A DNA stretch of 61,924 nt from positions 1 to 61,924 of the forward strand of contig JAIPDO010000019.1 of assembly GCA_021737645.1 (NCBI GenBank), read 5' to 3'. Origin of the DNA: Desulfarculaceae bacterium. GTDB taxonomy: Bacteria; Desulfobacterota; Desulfarculia; Desulfarculales; Desulfarculaceae. How positions within the stretch are numbered: the stretch's first letter is position 1; each line of letters starts with the position of its first letter. Positions 44,541 through 53,414 of the stretch are shown here, in pieces. The notes beneath the pieces are model-generated. The model did no database searches. It was not told the DNA's origin and was given only the letters and a program-made list of their open reading frames with translations. The translations under genes were made by a program, and so were the position numbers.

Positions 44541-44898
44541 CGGGCGCCTCCAAACCAACTTTGGGTCCGTTCAGATATAAATGACCTGCCCCGATCAATG
44601 TATTCAGGGTAATCGCGAGAGGCTACCTGTATGTCGTCAAAGCATTTGGGACAAGATTCGGTTTTTGCTAATGGACACATTCCCGATAGATCTCTGGTTT
44701 AACAATCTGTTCGTTTAGGGTTCTCAGCCCCAGGCGGTTTCGCCCTGCTCCAAGACCAAGGCCGCCAGGCGCAGCAGGGCCTAGCCAGCTCCCCGGCCGG
44801 AGTGAGGCAACCTACCTGGTCGTCCACCACCTTGATTCCCGGGCGGGTGCGCATCAGTTCCAGAATGAGGTGATCGAGCAACCACCAGACCAGGGAGG
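44541..44898. other. Intergenic region carrying a gene fragment
   Basis: 358 bases without an intact gene, between the starts of the mosaic Wzt gene and the stop of the methyltransferase. The part nearest the methyltransferase (44741-44872) is an rfbD fragment. The remainder (44580-44730) shows no match to anything else I can see in the window. A promoter for the mosaic Wzt may lie here, but I cannot identify one. Confidence 0.5.
44741..44872 (-). pseudogene. Truncated, frameshifted fragment of rfbD
   Basis: About 132 bases aligning with 39403-39535 inside intact rfbD, same orientation. The coded LELMRTRPGIKVVDDQVG is preserved. A one-base deletion at the block that reads GGGCCTGGGCCAG in rfbD but GGGCCTAGCCAG here shifts the frame, so the rest cannot be translated as RfbD. 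Both ends break off, at 39535 on one side (ATGAGGTG). A relic of a second rfbD copy or of the recombination that brought in the cassette. Confidence 0.85.
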
Positions 44899-45711
44899 CT
44901 ACTCCGCACCCTCATGCCGCCGGAAAAGAAACTCGGTGTTGGCCTTGCCGGTGGCCATCTTCTCCAGTGCAAAACCCAAATCCTCGCAAAACGCCACGGC
45001 ATCGGCATCGTGGACGAACTGCATGGGCCATCCACCCAACCAATCGCGGATGTCGGTGAAAAGGTTCATGCCGCGTTGGTTTTTGTACTCCTGGGCTCTG
45101 CGCCAAACATCCCGCAGCTTTTGCCAGTCCTTATCCATCATGAAGCGCCAGACGTACCAAAGCTCCATGCGGCGGCGGGTCCAGCGGCCCGAGGACACGT
45201 ACTTGCGTTTGATCTCCAGCCAGAACTCCGGCGGCGGGTCGATTTGCACGTCGGCCGAGTAAAGGGCGATGTAGAAAAGCCCACCCGGCTTCACGCGCCC
45301 GGCGGCGTTGCGGATGGCTCGCCATACATCGCCGGTGTGGTGCAAAACCCCCCAGGAGTAGACTAGGTCGAAGCGTGGCAAGGATGTCACGTAATCATCG
45401 TCCAACACCGAGCCCTGCTCCGCTGCCCAGTTCTTTGGGTCAGAGAGTTTGTGGCGCAGGAGGTTGGTGGAGGCCACGGACTGAAGGTCATAGTCAAAGC
45501 CCAGCACGGCCCGGGCCTTGGCCAAATAGGCTGCCAAGGAATGCAGGCCGCTGCCGCAACCGATATCCAAAACCGTCATACCTGCCAGATCCGGCAGGCC
45601 CAGGAACTCCAGCAGGTGTTTTTTAGAGGCTTCCACCTTTTCCTGGCTAAAGGTCTTCTCGATAAAATCCAGCCAGTTCCGGCCGAATTCAAAGCGTAGG
45701 TCTTCACTCAT
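44899..45711 (-). CDS. SAM-dependent methyltransferase
   Basis: 270 residues from ATG 45711. The SAM motif MTVLDIGCGSGLHSLAA begins near residue 45, followed by GFDYD and LVYSWGVLHHTGDVWRAI (motif with the downstream H-T residues). The C-terminal helical part, RFMMDKDWQKLRDVWRRAQ and EYKNQRGM, is also found as a stray copy at 41945-42030. A longer in-frame start at 45819 lies within the start region of the glycosyltransferase and is rejected. GAAGAG precedes the start. Likely methylates a sugar in the glycan or its precursor. Confidence 0.82.
   Translation of the reverse strand: MSEDLRFEFGRNWLDFIEKTFSQEKVEASKKHLLEFLGLPDLAGMTVLDIGCGSGLHSLAAYLAKARAVLGFDYDLQSVASTNLLRHKLSDPKNWAAEQGSVLDDDYVTSLPRFDLVYSWGVLHHTGDVWRAIRNAAGRVKPGGLFYIALYSADVQIDPPPEFWLEIKRKYVSSGRWTRRRMELWYVWRFMMDKDWQKLRDVWRRAQEYKNQRGMNLFTDIRDWLGGWPMQFVHDADAVAFCEDLGFALEKMATGKANTEFLFRRHEGAE
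45065..45150 (-). repeat. Direct repeat copy B, within the intact methyltransferase
   Basis: Intact counterpart of the fragment at 41945-42030, forming the region coding FMMDKDWQKLRDVWRRAQEY. Same orientation, six mismatches over 86 bases. Confidence 0.9.
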
Positions 45712-45721
45712 AGTTTTCTCT

Positions 45722-47266
45722 TCATAAGATACCCCGTTTGCGGGAATCCAAGCGGCCCTCTTGCGTCGCCGCCCCGCCGATCTGCCGTCGATCAAGTTGG
45801 TAAACCGCCAGAGTCTCATCGATCATGCGCTCCAGGCCAAAACGCCGGCGCACCCAAGGCAGGCCTTCAGTTTGGGCCCGCCGCCGCCAGTCCTGGTCAT
45901 CCCACAGGCGTTTCAACTCTCGGGCGATGTAGTGCGGGTCATCGCGTTCCAAGACCCATCCGGTAACCCCATGCCGCATGGTTTCCGAAGCACCCCCCGC
46001 CTTCGTAGACACCACCGGCACTCCCAGGGACTGGGCCTCCACGAGCACGTTGGGCAGGCCCTCCACCCGGGAGGTGAGCAGGAACAGGTCCATGGCGGCC
46101 ATGGCCGCGAACACCTCCTTGGTGCGTCCCAACCAATGCAGCCTGCCGCCCAGACCCAGCTTTTTCGTCTTGCGCTGGACGGCTTTAAACATGGGGCCAT
46201 CGCCGGCCACGATGAAATGTGCCTCGGGCAGCAGGGAGGTCAGACGAGCCGCCGCCTCCAGCCACAGACCGGGCCGTTTTTCCTCGGACAGGCGCATGGC
46301 GCTGCCCACCACCGGCGCACCGGGGGGGATGCCCAGCCGTTCGCGCAGGTGTGGCCGCTGCTCTCGGCTGGCGCGCAGGCGAGACTCCTCGAAAACAAAA
46401 CCGTTTCGCAATATGGTGATGCTCCCCGGCGAAAGCCCCAGCCACTGCTCGTAGGCCTCGCCCCCAGCCTGGCTGTTGTTGATCATCACCACTCCGGGCT
46501 GCCGGGCCAGCCAGCGGTAGCAGTCGCGCATGTAGGGCTGATACAGCAAAAAATTGGTGGGCGGCACGCTGCGCATGCCCAGCACGATGCGCGGCACTCC
46601 CAGAGCCACCGCGGCCAATCCGCCCTTGACGTTCACCTCATCCAGCCACAAGTGAGCCACCTCGGGCCGGTGTTGGGCCAAGACGCGCAAGTGGGCCCGC
46701 ATGCGGGTGATCTTGCGGGGAAGCTTGCTCAGGGCCGAAGCGGCCCCAGTGGGCAACTCCTGCTTGTGCTCCAGGTCGTCGAAGGCAACCGCCCGCACCC
46801 CGGCCTGGTCCAGGTCGGGCAGAAAAAAGCGATCCGCCTCATCTTGCAGAGAGGCCACCGTGACCGCCAGGCCGGTCATTCCCCGCGCCTGCAATCCCTG
46901 GGCGGTGAGCACCAGTTGGCGTTCGGAGCCGCCGCCGCCCAGGGTGCCGATCATCATGGCCACCCCGCTGCGTCCCCCCCCCCGCAGTGCGATATCGGGC
47001 AGGGCCTGGCCGAATTTTTCCAAATGACGGGCGTAATTGATTCCCAGGCGCTGAGTCAACTCGTGCACCCAGCGCTGGGCCGACTTTACAACCCGCCCCA
47101 GGCCCGGCTTGGAGGCGGCCCGAAGCCTCAAAGCCAGCAAACGCAGGCGGACTTTTTGCTTTAAATTCATGGCCCGGGTCAGCAGGCCGTAGACCCGGTC
47201 GGCCAAAGGCCTGCGGATGGCGGCCGGCAGCAAACGCCGAGCCAATGCTTGCAAACGCCGGATCAT
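45722..47266 (-). CDS. GT4-family glycosyltransferase, long form
   Basis: 514 residues from ATG 47266, about 130 longer than a usual GT4 enzyme, because of an N-terminal extension (about residues 1-100) of basic, helical character (RRLQALARRLLPAAIRRPLA). The GT-B part starts with MMIGTLGGGGSERQLVLTAQ (glycine loop), then GSAMRLSEEKRPGLWLEAAA, FIVAGDGPMFKAV, and FLLTSRVEGLPNVLVEAQSL with the E-x7-E type block. It ends 11 bases before the methyltransferase start. The extension may tether the protein to the membrane. Confidence 0.85.
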   Translation of the reverse strand: MIRRLQALARRLLPAAIRRPLADRVYGLLTRAMNLKQKVRLRLLALRLRAASKPGLGRVVKSAQRWVHELTQRLGINYARHLEKFGQALPDIALRGGGRSGVAMMIGTLGGGGSERQLVLTAQGLQARGMTGLAVTVASLQDEADRFFLPDLDQAGVRAVAFDDLEHKQELPTGAASALSKLPRKITRMRAHLRVLAQHRPEVAHLWLDEVNVKGGLAAVALGVPRIVLGMRSVPPTNFLLYQPYMRDCYRWLARQPGVVMINNSQAGGEAYEQWLGLSPGSITILRNGFVFEESRLRASREQRPHLRERLGIPPGAPVVGSAMRLSEEKRPGLWLEAAARLTSLLPEAHFIVAGDGPMFKAVQRKTKKLGLGGRLHWLGRTKEVFAAMAAMDLFLLTSRVEGLPNVLVEAQSLGVPVVSTKAGGASETMRHGVTGWVLERDDPHYIARELKRLWDDQDWRRRAQTEGLPWVRRRFGLERMIDETLAVYQLDRRQIGGAATQEGRLDSRKRGIL

Positions 47267-47378
47267 GCGGCTTTACTCAAACGTAATAAATTGACAGCAG
47301 CCACAAGGTGGTGCATCTGCGCCTTATGGTGGTTTTTTCTTGGCTGATCCAACCGGCCTCCTCGTTATTTATCCCCGG

Positions 47379-48332
47379 CTAGTGGCCGGGAAAGCGCCAC
47401 ATGGAGCGCAATTTGCGCAAAATCCGGGTGCAAAGAATGCCAACTTCACCGCAACGCAGCCGGGCCCGTCCCGCCGTGGAAAGGCCATGGGTTTTACGCC
47501 CTATGTAGAGCAGATTGGCTTCGTTGCCGATGGTTACCGGACGGTTTTCCCTGATCATCCTGAGATGCGAAGGTGGCTCGGTCTTCCCCTCGCCATTCCC
47601 CGCCTCGGCTTCCTGGCTGGGAAACAAGTTTTCGCCGAACTCCAGGCAGTGGGTGGCCACCTCGTCAAACCCGTACTTACTCAGCAAGGCCGGCAGGCTA
47701 TCCCGGTCCAGGGAGCGCACATGCTGCCAGCGATGAAAAGAGGCGTCGCACACCGGGCAGTAAACCCTGCTTCGCTCCAGGTCTTCGCTATTGGGAGCAG
47801 TGACTATGAGCAAGCCACCCGGTTTGAGCATCGCCCCCAGTCCGGACAAAAAGCCGTCCAACTCCGGCTCCAGCACGTGTTCGATTACCTCGGTGAGTAA
47901 AACCACGTCAAAGGTTTGCCCGCTGTCTGGCCCCAGCACCCCCAGGAAGCCATCCAACCCGGCCAACTTTTTAGTGAGGGTGGCGGTGCGCTGGGCGGAG
48001 GGCTCAAAAGCCGCTGCCTGGTATCCCCGACGGCAAAGGATTTCCACCAGCTGGCCGTCGCCCGCCCCAAAGTCAAGGATACGGTCTTGTCTGGAAATAA
48101 GATGGGAAACGGAGGATACGAAAGCCTCTCCCCCCAAGGCGGCGAAGCCCTGGGCCAGCGATTGGGTCTGGTCCTGTCCGTCCCAAAAACGACCCACCAA
48201 CTTTGGGGTCCAGGCCAAGGATCTGGGCTGGGCCGGTTCTTTCGCCAAGCGGACATGGAGCAACTCCAACAATTCCCTGGCCTGTTGGGGGGGCAACTTG
48301 TCTACATCAATGATTGGATCATGCGGTGTCAA
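47379..48332 (-). CDS. SAM-dependent methyltransferase
   Basis: 317 residues from TTG 48332, which overlaps the stop of the upstream TylF-like gene (TTGA); GGGGAG lies nine bases upstream. A start 25 codons earlier at 48407 would overlap by 79 bases and has no ribosome site. The SAM motif is ILDFGAGDGQLVEIL near residue 80; DVVLLTEVIEHV and GLLIVTAPNSEDLE follow, the UbiE/Coq5-like layout. C-terminal residues 230-317 have no motif I recognise. Confidence 0.82.
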   Translation of the reverse strand: MTPHDPIIDVDKLPPQQARELLELLHVRLAKEPAQPRSLAWTPKLVGRFWDGQDQTQSLAQGFAALGGEAFVSSVSHLISRQDRILDFGAGDGQLVEILCRRGYQAAAFEPSAQRTATLTKKLAGLDGFLGVLGPDSGQTFDVVLLTEVIEHVLEPELDGFLSGLGAMLKPGGLLIVTAPNSEDLERSRVYCPVCDASFHRWQHVRSLDRDSLPALLSKYGFDEVATHCLEFGENLFPSQEAEAGNGEGKTEPPSHLRMIRENRPVTIGNEANLLYIGRKTHGLSTAGRARLRCGEVGILCTRILRKLRSMWRFPGH

Positions 48333-49282
48333 AGGAGTTTGCTCCCCACTGTTTGGCCGGTCTTGCCACCGTCGATTCCGGGGGTTTTTTTCTTTCCGTC
48401 CAGGCACCGCTTCATAACCATGGCCTGTCCCGTGGAGAGCAAAACAAGTTCCTCCGTTTTTCCCGCGAAGAACTCCTCGGTCACCTGCCGCGCGCCGGGG
48501 CAGGACTTGAAGCCGTGGTCATCGAAAAGCATGATGCCCCCGGGGCTCAGACGGGGATAAAAAAACTCTATGGAGTCCAGGGTGGGCTGGGCCAAATCCA
48601 CGTCCACATGCACGAAGCAAAAGCTACGGTCAGCCACTTGGTTGAAGCGCTCGGGAATCCACCCGGCGTAGACGAGGTAATTGCCCAGGCCTTCCAAAGT
48701 TGAGGCAACGTCTTCCTCGGTGGTGGCGAAACGCCCCTGCTCCCAGTACGAACCATCGGCATTTTGGGGGGCGGGCAGCCCCTGGAAGGAATCGAACAGA
48801 TGCACCGTTTTGCCCAGGGGCAACGCGGCACGGCACATTAGCTGGGCCGAGGCCCCCTTGTACACCCCACACTCGGCCAAGTCGCCCTCCAGGTGCAGCA
48901 CCAGTTTCAAAAGCTGGTTCAGGGTGTACTTGCGGTCCAGGGAATGCCAATTGTTTGGGTCCATGATTTTGCGGTAATAGGCCAGAAACTCCTCATCCTC
49001 CAGGAAGAGGCGGCCGAATTCGCAAAACTTATATTTTGGGTACACCGCCGTGGTCAAAGCCTCGGCCAGTTGATAGCGCCTCTCTTCCACAGGAGTGGGC
49101 CCATGCCCTTGACCCAGGATGGCCAACAACTTGTCGGTAATCCCCGGCTCCAAACTTTCCAACTCCCGGACCAACTCCAGGGACGGTTGCTCGGGGATGG
49201 ACGGCTCGGGAGATGGCTGTTGCCCCTGGCCAGCCTTGAGCCGATTTATAAGATCGCTAAACCGTGCCATTTTCGCTTTCAT
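48329..49282 (-). CDS. TylF/macrocin-type O-methyltransferase
   Basis: 317 residues. The family core lies at about 105-280: LHLEGDLAECGVYKGASAQL (SAM motif), HLFDSFQGLPAPQNADGS, FCFVHVDVDLAQPTLDSIEF, and LSPGGIMLFDDHGFKSCPGA with the metal-binding acids. The first 90 residues are polar and probably disordered (LKAGQGQQPSPEPSIPEQPS). Overlaps the Wzt stop by 26 bases and the next methyltransferase by four. It should methylate a sugar hydroxyl, possibly capping the chain end recognised by the adjacent Wzt. Confidence 0.84.
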   Translation of the reverse strand: MKAKMARFSDLINRLKAGQGQQPSPEPSIPEQPSLELVRELESLEPGITDKLLAILGQGHGPTPVEERRYQLAEALTTAVYPKYKFCEFGRLFLEDEEFLAYYRKIMDPNNWHSLDRKYTLNQLLKLVLHLEGDLAECGVYKGASAQLMCRAALPLGKTVHLFDSFQGLPAPQNADGSYWEQGRFATTEEDVASTLEGLGNYLVYAGWIPERFNQVADRSFCFVHVDVDLAQPTLDSIEFFYPRLSPGGIMLFDDHGFKSCPGARQVTEEFFAGKTEELVLLSTGQAMVMKRCLDGKKKTPGIDGGKTGQTVGSKLL

Positions 49283-50591
49283 CTTTGCGAGGCGAAAAAA
49301 CCGCCATGCGCGCTTCCAGATTAACCACCGAGGTGGTGAAGATGTCCCCTGGTCCCAGCACCTTTATCTGCAACGCCTCTTCCAAGAAATCGATCTTGTC
49401 GCCGGTGTCCCAATGGGCCGAGCCCAAGGTGACGAAATATTCCCCTTCCGACAACCAGAGGTTGCAGTCCACCGTGACCTGGAGCAACTCACCACGGCGC
49501 GCGCCAATCACCCCCATCCGCTGGCTAAGGTTGGTCAGCCCCCACAGCACCGTGCCCCGACGGTCCTTGATGGACACGCCGAAGGAGAGGTCCTCGACGT
49601 CTTGGCTGCTCTGGAAGCTCAGGTGGAAGCGGCAATATTCCCCGGTATCGTACACTTTGCGCGGGTTGCCGGAGGCGTCCACCACGCCCCAGTCCAAAAC
49701 CGAACCCACCGCGCTGCCGTAACGCACGAAGCCCTGACCGGCCTGGCCATGGTCATCAGACTGGAGAGGGGCAGCCGAAGACGGGGCCTCGCATGCCGCC
49801 CCGTCGACCGTTTCATCGGCAGAACCGGCGGGCGGCGCGGCCTTGCCTCCGGGCTTCTTGGCCTCGCCGAACAGCAGCTTGTGGTAGAGGTTGCAAATCC
49901 CCCTGGGGCTGCCCTGCCGGTATATCTCCCCGTCTTCCAAAATAATGGCCTGGTCGCAAAACATGGTGACGGTGTTGGTGTCGTGGGTCACCAGCAGAAT
50001 GGTGGTCTTGTTGTCCCGAAGCTCCTTGATGCGCTTGAAGCACTTCATCTGAAAACGGGCGTCGCCCACGGCCAAGGCCTCGTCGATAAGCATTATGTCC
50101 GGGTCCACGCTGATGGCCGTGCTGAAGGTGAGCCGGGCCTGCATGCCGGTGGAGTAGGTTTTGAAAGGATGGTCGATGTAGGGGCCCAACTCGCTGAAGG
50201 CGATGATGGCGTCCATCTTGCCCATCACCTCCTTGCGGCTCATGCCCAGGCACATGCCTCCCATTATCACGTTGTCCCGGCCGGTGTACTCGGGATGGAA
50301 GCCGGTGCCCAATTCCAGAATGGCGGTAAGCCTGCCGTTTACCTCCAACTCGCCGCTGGTGCGCTCCACCACCCCGGAAATGAGCTTTAGCAGGGTGCTC
50401 TTGCCCGCGCCGTTGCGTCCCAGGATGCCGATGATCTCCCCCCGGGCCAGTTCCAGGTCCACGTTGCTCAGGGCGTGCTTGTCCAAATGGCTCTGGCGGC
50501 CGGTCACGGTCTCCCAAAAGGCCCCCATTGGGCTGGGGTAGATCTTGTAGGTCTTGCTGAGGCTTTTCGCCTTTATGGCCAAAGCGCTCAT
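49257..50591 (-). CDS. wzt: Wzt-like polysaccharide ABC-export ATPase
   Basis: 444 residues from ATG 50591, sharing one base with the wzm stop (TAATG); an open frame running further upstream is out of register with Wzm. Walker A GRNGAGKST, signature YSTGMQARLTF, Walker B IMLIDEALAVGD, switch LLVTHDTN. An Ala/Gly-rich linker (about 260-290) is followed by a C-terminal beta domain of about 150 residues that in Wzt proteins binds the chain terminus before export. Together with Wzm it exports completed glycan across the inner membrane. Confidence 0.92.
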   Translation of the reverse strand: MSALAIKAKSLSKTYKIYPSPMGAFWETVTGRQSHLDKHALSNVDLELARGEIIGILGRNGAGKSTLLKLISGVVERTSGELEVNGRLTAILELGTGFHPEYTGRDNVIMGGMCLGMSRKEVMGKMDAIIAFSELGPYIDHPFKTYSTGMQARLTFSTAISVDPDIMLIDEALAVGDARFQMKCFKRIKELRDNKTTILLVTHDTNTVTMFCDQAIILEDGEIYRQGSPRGICNLYHKLLFGEAKKPGGKAAPPAGSADETVDGAACEAPSSAAPLQSDDHGQAGQGFVRYGSAVGSVLDWGVVDASGNPRKVYDTGEYCRFHLSFQSSQDVEDLSFGVSIKDRRGTVLWGLTNLSQRMGVIGARRGELLQVTVDCNLWLSEGEYFVTLGSAHWDTGDKIDFLEEALQIKVLGPGDIFTTSVVNLEARMAVFSPRKDESENGTV

Positions 50592-51367
50592 TAGAGTATG
50601 TCGCCGTAGAAGCGCCGAGTCTTGCTGAAGGCGAACCAGCCCAGCCAAAGCACGGCGCCGCTGAGCAAGGGCATAACCACCCAGGCCATGGGATGATGGA
50701 AGCTCCCGAAGAACAGGGCGTCCTGCCAGCACCACACGAAATAGCTGAAAGGATTGGCCTGGAAGATGTACTGCAACCACGGGGGAGTGGCGTAGGGATT
50801 GAACAGGATGGGCTGGGCGAAAAGGTTCACCGTGCAAAAGACCTGAATAAACTCCCTTACGTCGCGCAGGAACACGCCCACCGAGGCCAACAGGAAGGCC
50901 AGGCCGATCATGGCCATTATTTGGCAAAAGACCACCAGGGGCAGGGTCAGGATCATCCAGTTGAGGGAGCCGCGCCAAAGAGCGCTGGCCAAAACGAACA
51001 ACAGGCCCGCCGCATAGGGGATGGCCCCGGCCAGGGCCGTCTTTATGGGCAGCACCTCTATGGGAAAAACGATCTGTTTGACCAGGTTGGCGTGGCTGAT
51101 GAAGGTGGAGCTGGAGCGCGACAATACGTCCTGAAAGGCCAGCCAGCAGACGATGCCCGCCAGAATGTTCACCGAATAGTCCTGAGGCGCGCCCGCGCCG
51201 CCGCCGTAACGGGTGGGGAACACGTAAACGAACAAAAAGGTGTAGATGAGCATCAGCAGCAAAGGATGCCCGAAAACCCACACCACACCCAGCACCTGGC
51301 CCACGTGACGGTCGCGGAATTCGCGCCGTACCATCTCGCCCACCAGCTCCGTGCGGTTGAATATCAT
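50591..51367 (-). CDS. wzm: Wzm-like polysaccharide ABC-export permease
   Basis: 258 residues from ATG 51367 (GGAG ten bases upstream); TTG 51376 would give three more residues. Six or so hydrophobic segments follow an amphipathic start (FNRTELVGEMVRREFRDRHV), with LGVVWVFGHPLLLMLIYTFL as first helix pair and LLASVGVFLRDVREFIQVFC in the middle, the layout of ABC-2 type O-antigen permeases. It overlaps wzt by one base. It is the only Wzm found in the window, so it may serve two Wzt proteins. Confidence 0.92.
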   Translation of the reverse strand: MIFNRTELVGEMVRREFRDRHVGQVLGVVWVFGHPLLLMLIYTFLFVYVFPTRYGGGAGAPQDYSVNILAGIVCWLAFQDVLSRSSSTFISHANLVKQIVFPIEVLPIKTALAGAIPYAAGLLFVLASALWRGSLNWMILTLPLVVFCQIMAMIGLAFLLASVGVFLRDVREFIQVFCTVNLFAQPILFNPYATPPWLQYIFQANPFSYFVWCWQDALFFGSFHHPMAWVVMPLLSGAVLWLGWFAFSKTRRFYGDIL

Positions 51368-51424
51368 TCCGGCCAATCTCCGTTTAACAAAATACCCTCC
51401 GCAGCCATCCTACGGCGTGACACC

Positions 51425-51433
51425 ATTATAACA
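51425..51433 (-). promoter_or_regulatory. Extended -10 promoter upstream of wzm
   Basis: On the minus strand TGTTATAAT combines TATAAT (51430-51425) with TG one base upstream, matching the extended -10 element, which needs no good -35. Predicted start of transcription about 51418, giving a 50-base leader to the wzm ATG. It lies in the 103-base gap between asnB-like and wzm genes and would drive wzm, wzt and the methyltransferases. Confidence 0.5.
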
Positions 51434-51470
51434 ACTGCCGCCCATCGCCCCTGGGGTCGCGGACGCCGTC

Positions 51471-53414
51471 TCAAAAAACCACCTCCGGGTTGGCCTCCAG
51501 CCAGGCTTGGACCATGAGCACATTCCACAGGGGATAGGCCCAGTTGGCTCCCGCCTGGTGAGCCTGCCAACGCTCGTTTATGGGGCCGGGGTTGAACAGC
51601 CCCTGGGAGCGCAAGCGTTCAGGGTCCAACAACTCCCGGGCCCAGGGCAGCAGAGGGCCGCGCAGCCATTGGTGTATGGGCACCCCGAAGCCCATCTTGG
51701 GACGCTCTATCAACTCGCGGGGCAGGCGCTTGTACAACAGTTGGCGCAGGGCCCACTTGGTTTGTCTGCCCCGCATTTTCATGTGTTGGGGCAGTTGCCA
51801 GGCCATCTCCACCACCCGGTGGTCCAACAGGGGCACCCGCACCTCCAGGGCCACCCGCATACTGGCCCGGTCCACCTTGGTAAGGATGTCATCGGGCAAA
51901 TAGGTGACCGTGTCCAAAAACTGCATGCAGTCCAAAAGATCGGGCAACTTGCGGTGCAGGGCCTCATCCCACAAGACCCCCTTGTGCTCCCTGGCTCCCA
52001 GCACGGTCTGGTCAGGCTGGTGCCAATGGCTGAGTATCTGGCGGTACAGGGCCATCATGTCTTGGTCAGATAGCCCAGCGGCCAGCTTGTGCAGCTTGGT
52101 GCCGAAGTTATCCGGCAAACGTTTGCCGGGCACCAGGGCGGCCAGGGCGTCCCAGGCGCCGGGCGAAAGGCAGCCCACCCCCTTGGCGAAAAGGCTCCTG
52201 AGCTGCCGGGGCACTCGGTCGGCTTTGTGGCAGGCGGACAGCACGGTGTCGTAGCGGGGGTAGCCCGCGAACAGCTCGTCGCCGCCATCGCCGGAGAGCA
52301 CCACGGTCACGTGCTGTTTGGTCAGAGCGCACACCATGATGGTGGGAATCTGCGAAGAATCGGCAAAGGGCTCGTCATACCAGGTGGCCAGACCGTCCAC
52401 CAAATCCAGAGCGTGGCCGGGCTCCACGTATAGCTCGGTGTGGATGGTGCCCAGGCGCTCGGCTATGGCGCGGGCATAGGGGGCCTCGTCGTAGCCGCTC
52501 TCGTCAAAACCGATGCTGAAGGTGTTGATGGCCCCGCCGCTCTGCTCGGCCATTAGGCAGGTGACCAGGGAGGAATCGATGCCCCCGGACAGCAGCGCCC
52601 CCAGGGGAACGTCCGAGACCATGCGCCGCCCCACCGCGTCGGACAAGAGCGCGTCCAGCTCGGCCAGCAAATCCTCATCCCCGGTTTGGCGTTGGGCAGC
52701 CACCCCGCCGATGGCCACGCTCCGGCAATCCCAGTAGCGGCTCAGCCGGGGTTTCAGGTCCGGGCCCACGGCCAGCAGGCAGCCCGGCTCCAGCTTGTGC
52801 ACATCCTGGTAGATGGTGTGGGGGGCGGGGATGTAGTTGTGGCGCATGAAGGCGGCCAGGGCGTGGCGGTCCAGGCGGGGCTCCCAGCCGGGAACCTGGC
52901 GCAGGGCCTTGAGTTCCGATCCGAAAATCAGCCGCCCGCCCACCAAGCCCCAATACAGGGGCTTGATACCCAGGCGGTCGCGCGCCAGGTAGAGCACCCG
53001 CTCCTCTCGATCGAAGATGGCGAAGGCGAACATGCCGATCATGCGGCTCAGCGCCGCCTCCACTCCCCACTGGGCGCAGCTTTCCAAGACCACCTCGGTG
53101 TCCGAGGTGCCCTGGGGAATCCGGCCATGGGCGGCCAGCTGGTTTTTCATCTCCAGGTGGGAGTAGACCTCGCCGTTGTAGGCGATGACGTAGCGTCCGC
53201 AGGATGAGGTCATGGGCTGGGCGCCCGAAGGCGAAAGGTCGCGGATGGCCAGGCGGCGGTGCCCCAGGCCCACCCCGGCCTCCCAGTCCAGCCAAACGCC
53301 TCGGGAGTCGGGCCCCCGATGCTCCAGCACGTCGGTCATGCTCTCCAGGGAGGCCTGCATCTCGGATTGCCCCGAGAAACGTCCACGCCCATATATGCCC
53401 GCGATGCCGCACAT
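51471..53414 (-). CDS. asnB: Asparagine synthase (glutamine-hydrolysing)
   Basis: 647 residues. C2 after the start methionine (MCGIAGIYG) is the glutaminase nucleophile; LGHRRLAIRDLSPSGAQPM follows. The synthase domain has LLSGGIDSSLVTCL (PP-loop) near residue 270 and VLSGDGGDELFAGYPRYD. Besides amino acid supply, AsnB homologues inside polysaccharide loci often amidate uronic acid sugars or peptides. Position next to wzm favours such a role, but this cannot be proved. Transcribed toward wzm from a divergent region shared with recJ. Confidence 0.9.
   Translation of the reverse strand: MCGIAGIYGRGRFSGQSEMQASLESMTDVLEHRGPDSRGVWLDWEAGVGLGHRRLAIRDLSPSGAQPMTSSCGRYVIAYNGEVYSHLEMKNQLAAHGRIPQGTSDTEVVLESCAQWGVEAALSRMIGMFAFAIFDREERVLYLARDRLGIKPLYWGLVGGRLIFGSELKALRQVPGWEPRLDRHALAAFMRHNYIPAPHTIYQDVHKLEPGCLLAVGPDLKPRLSRYWDCRSVAIGGVAAQRQTGDEDLLAELDALLSDAVGRRMVSDVPLGALLSGGIDSSLVTCLMAEQSGGAINTFSIGFDESGYDEAPYARAIAERLGTIHTELYVEPGHALDLVDGLATWYDEPFADSSQIPTIMVCALTKQHVTVVLSGDGGDELFAGYPRYDTVLSACHKADRVPRQLRSLFAKGVGCLSPGAWDALAALVPGKRLPDNFGTKLHKLAAGLSDQDMMALYRQILSHWHQPDQTVLGAREHKGVLWDEALHRKLPDLLDCMQFLDTVTYLPDDILTKVDRASMRVALEVRVPLLDHRVVEMAWQLPQHMKMRGRQTKWALRQLLYKRLPRELIERPKMGFGVPIHQWLRGPLLPWARELLDPERLRSQGLFNPGPINERWQAHQAGANWAYPLWNVLMVQAWLEANPEVVF

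Larger units (their letters stand above)
41929..44898. other. AT-rich cassette bracketed by duplicated gene fragments
   Basis: The stretch from about 42217 to 44150 is clearly richer in A and T than its neighbours (runs such as TTTTTGAAC, AATTATTG, TTAATTTT are common). It contains a sulfotransferase gene and most of a Wzt-like gene. The left side carries a partial copy of a methyltransferase (41945-42030) and the right side a partial copy of rfbD (44741-44872), each also present intact outside the stretch. No transposase or integrase is seen. The pattern suggests transfer and recombination at the polysaccharide locus. Confidence 0.65.

Noticed and set aside
41929..44898. Insertion sequence or transposon
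   Set aside because: No transposase, terminal inverted repeats or target-site duplication seen; the flanking fragments are pieces of local genes.
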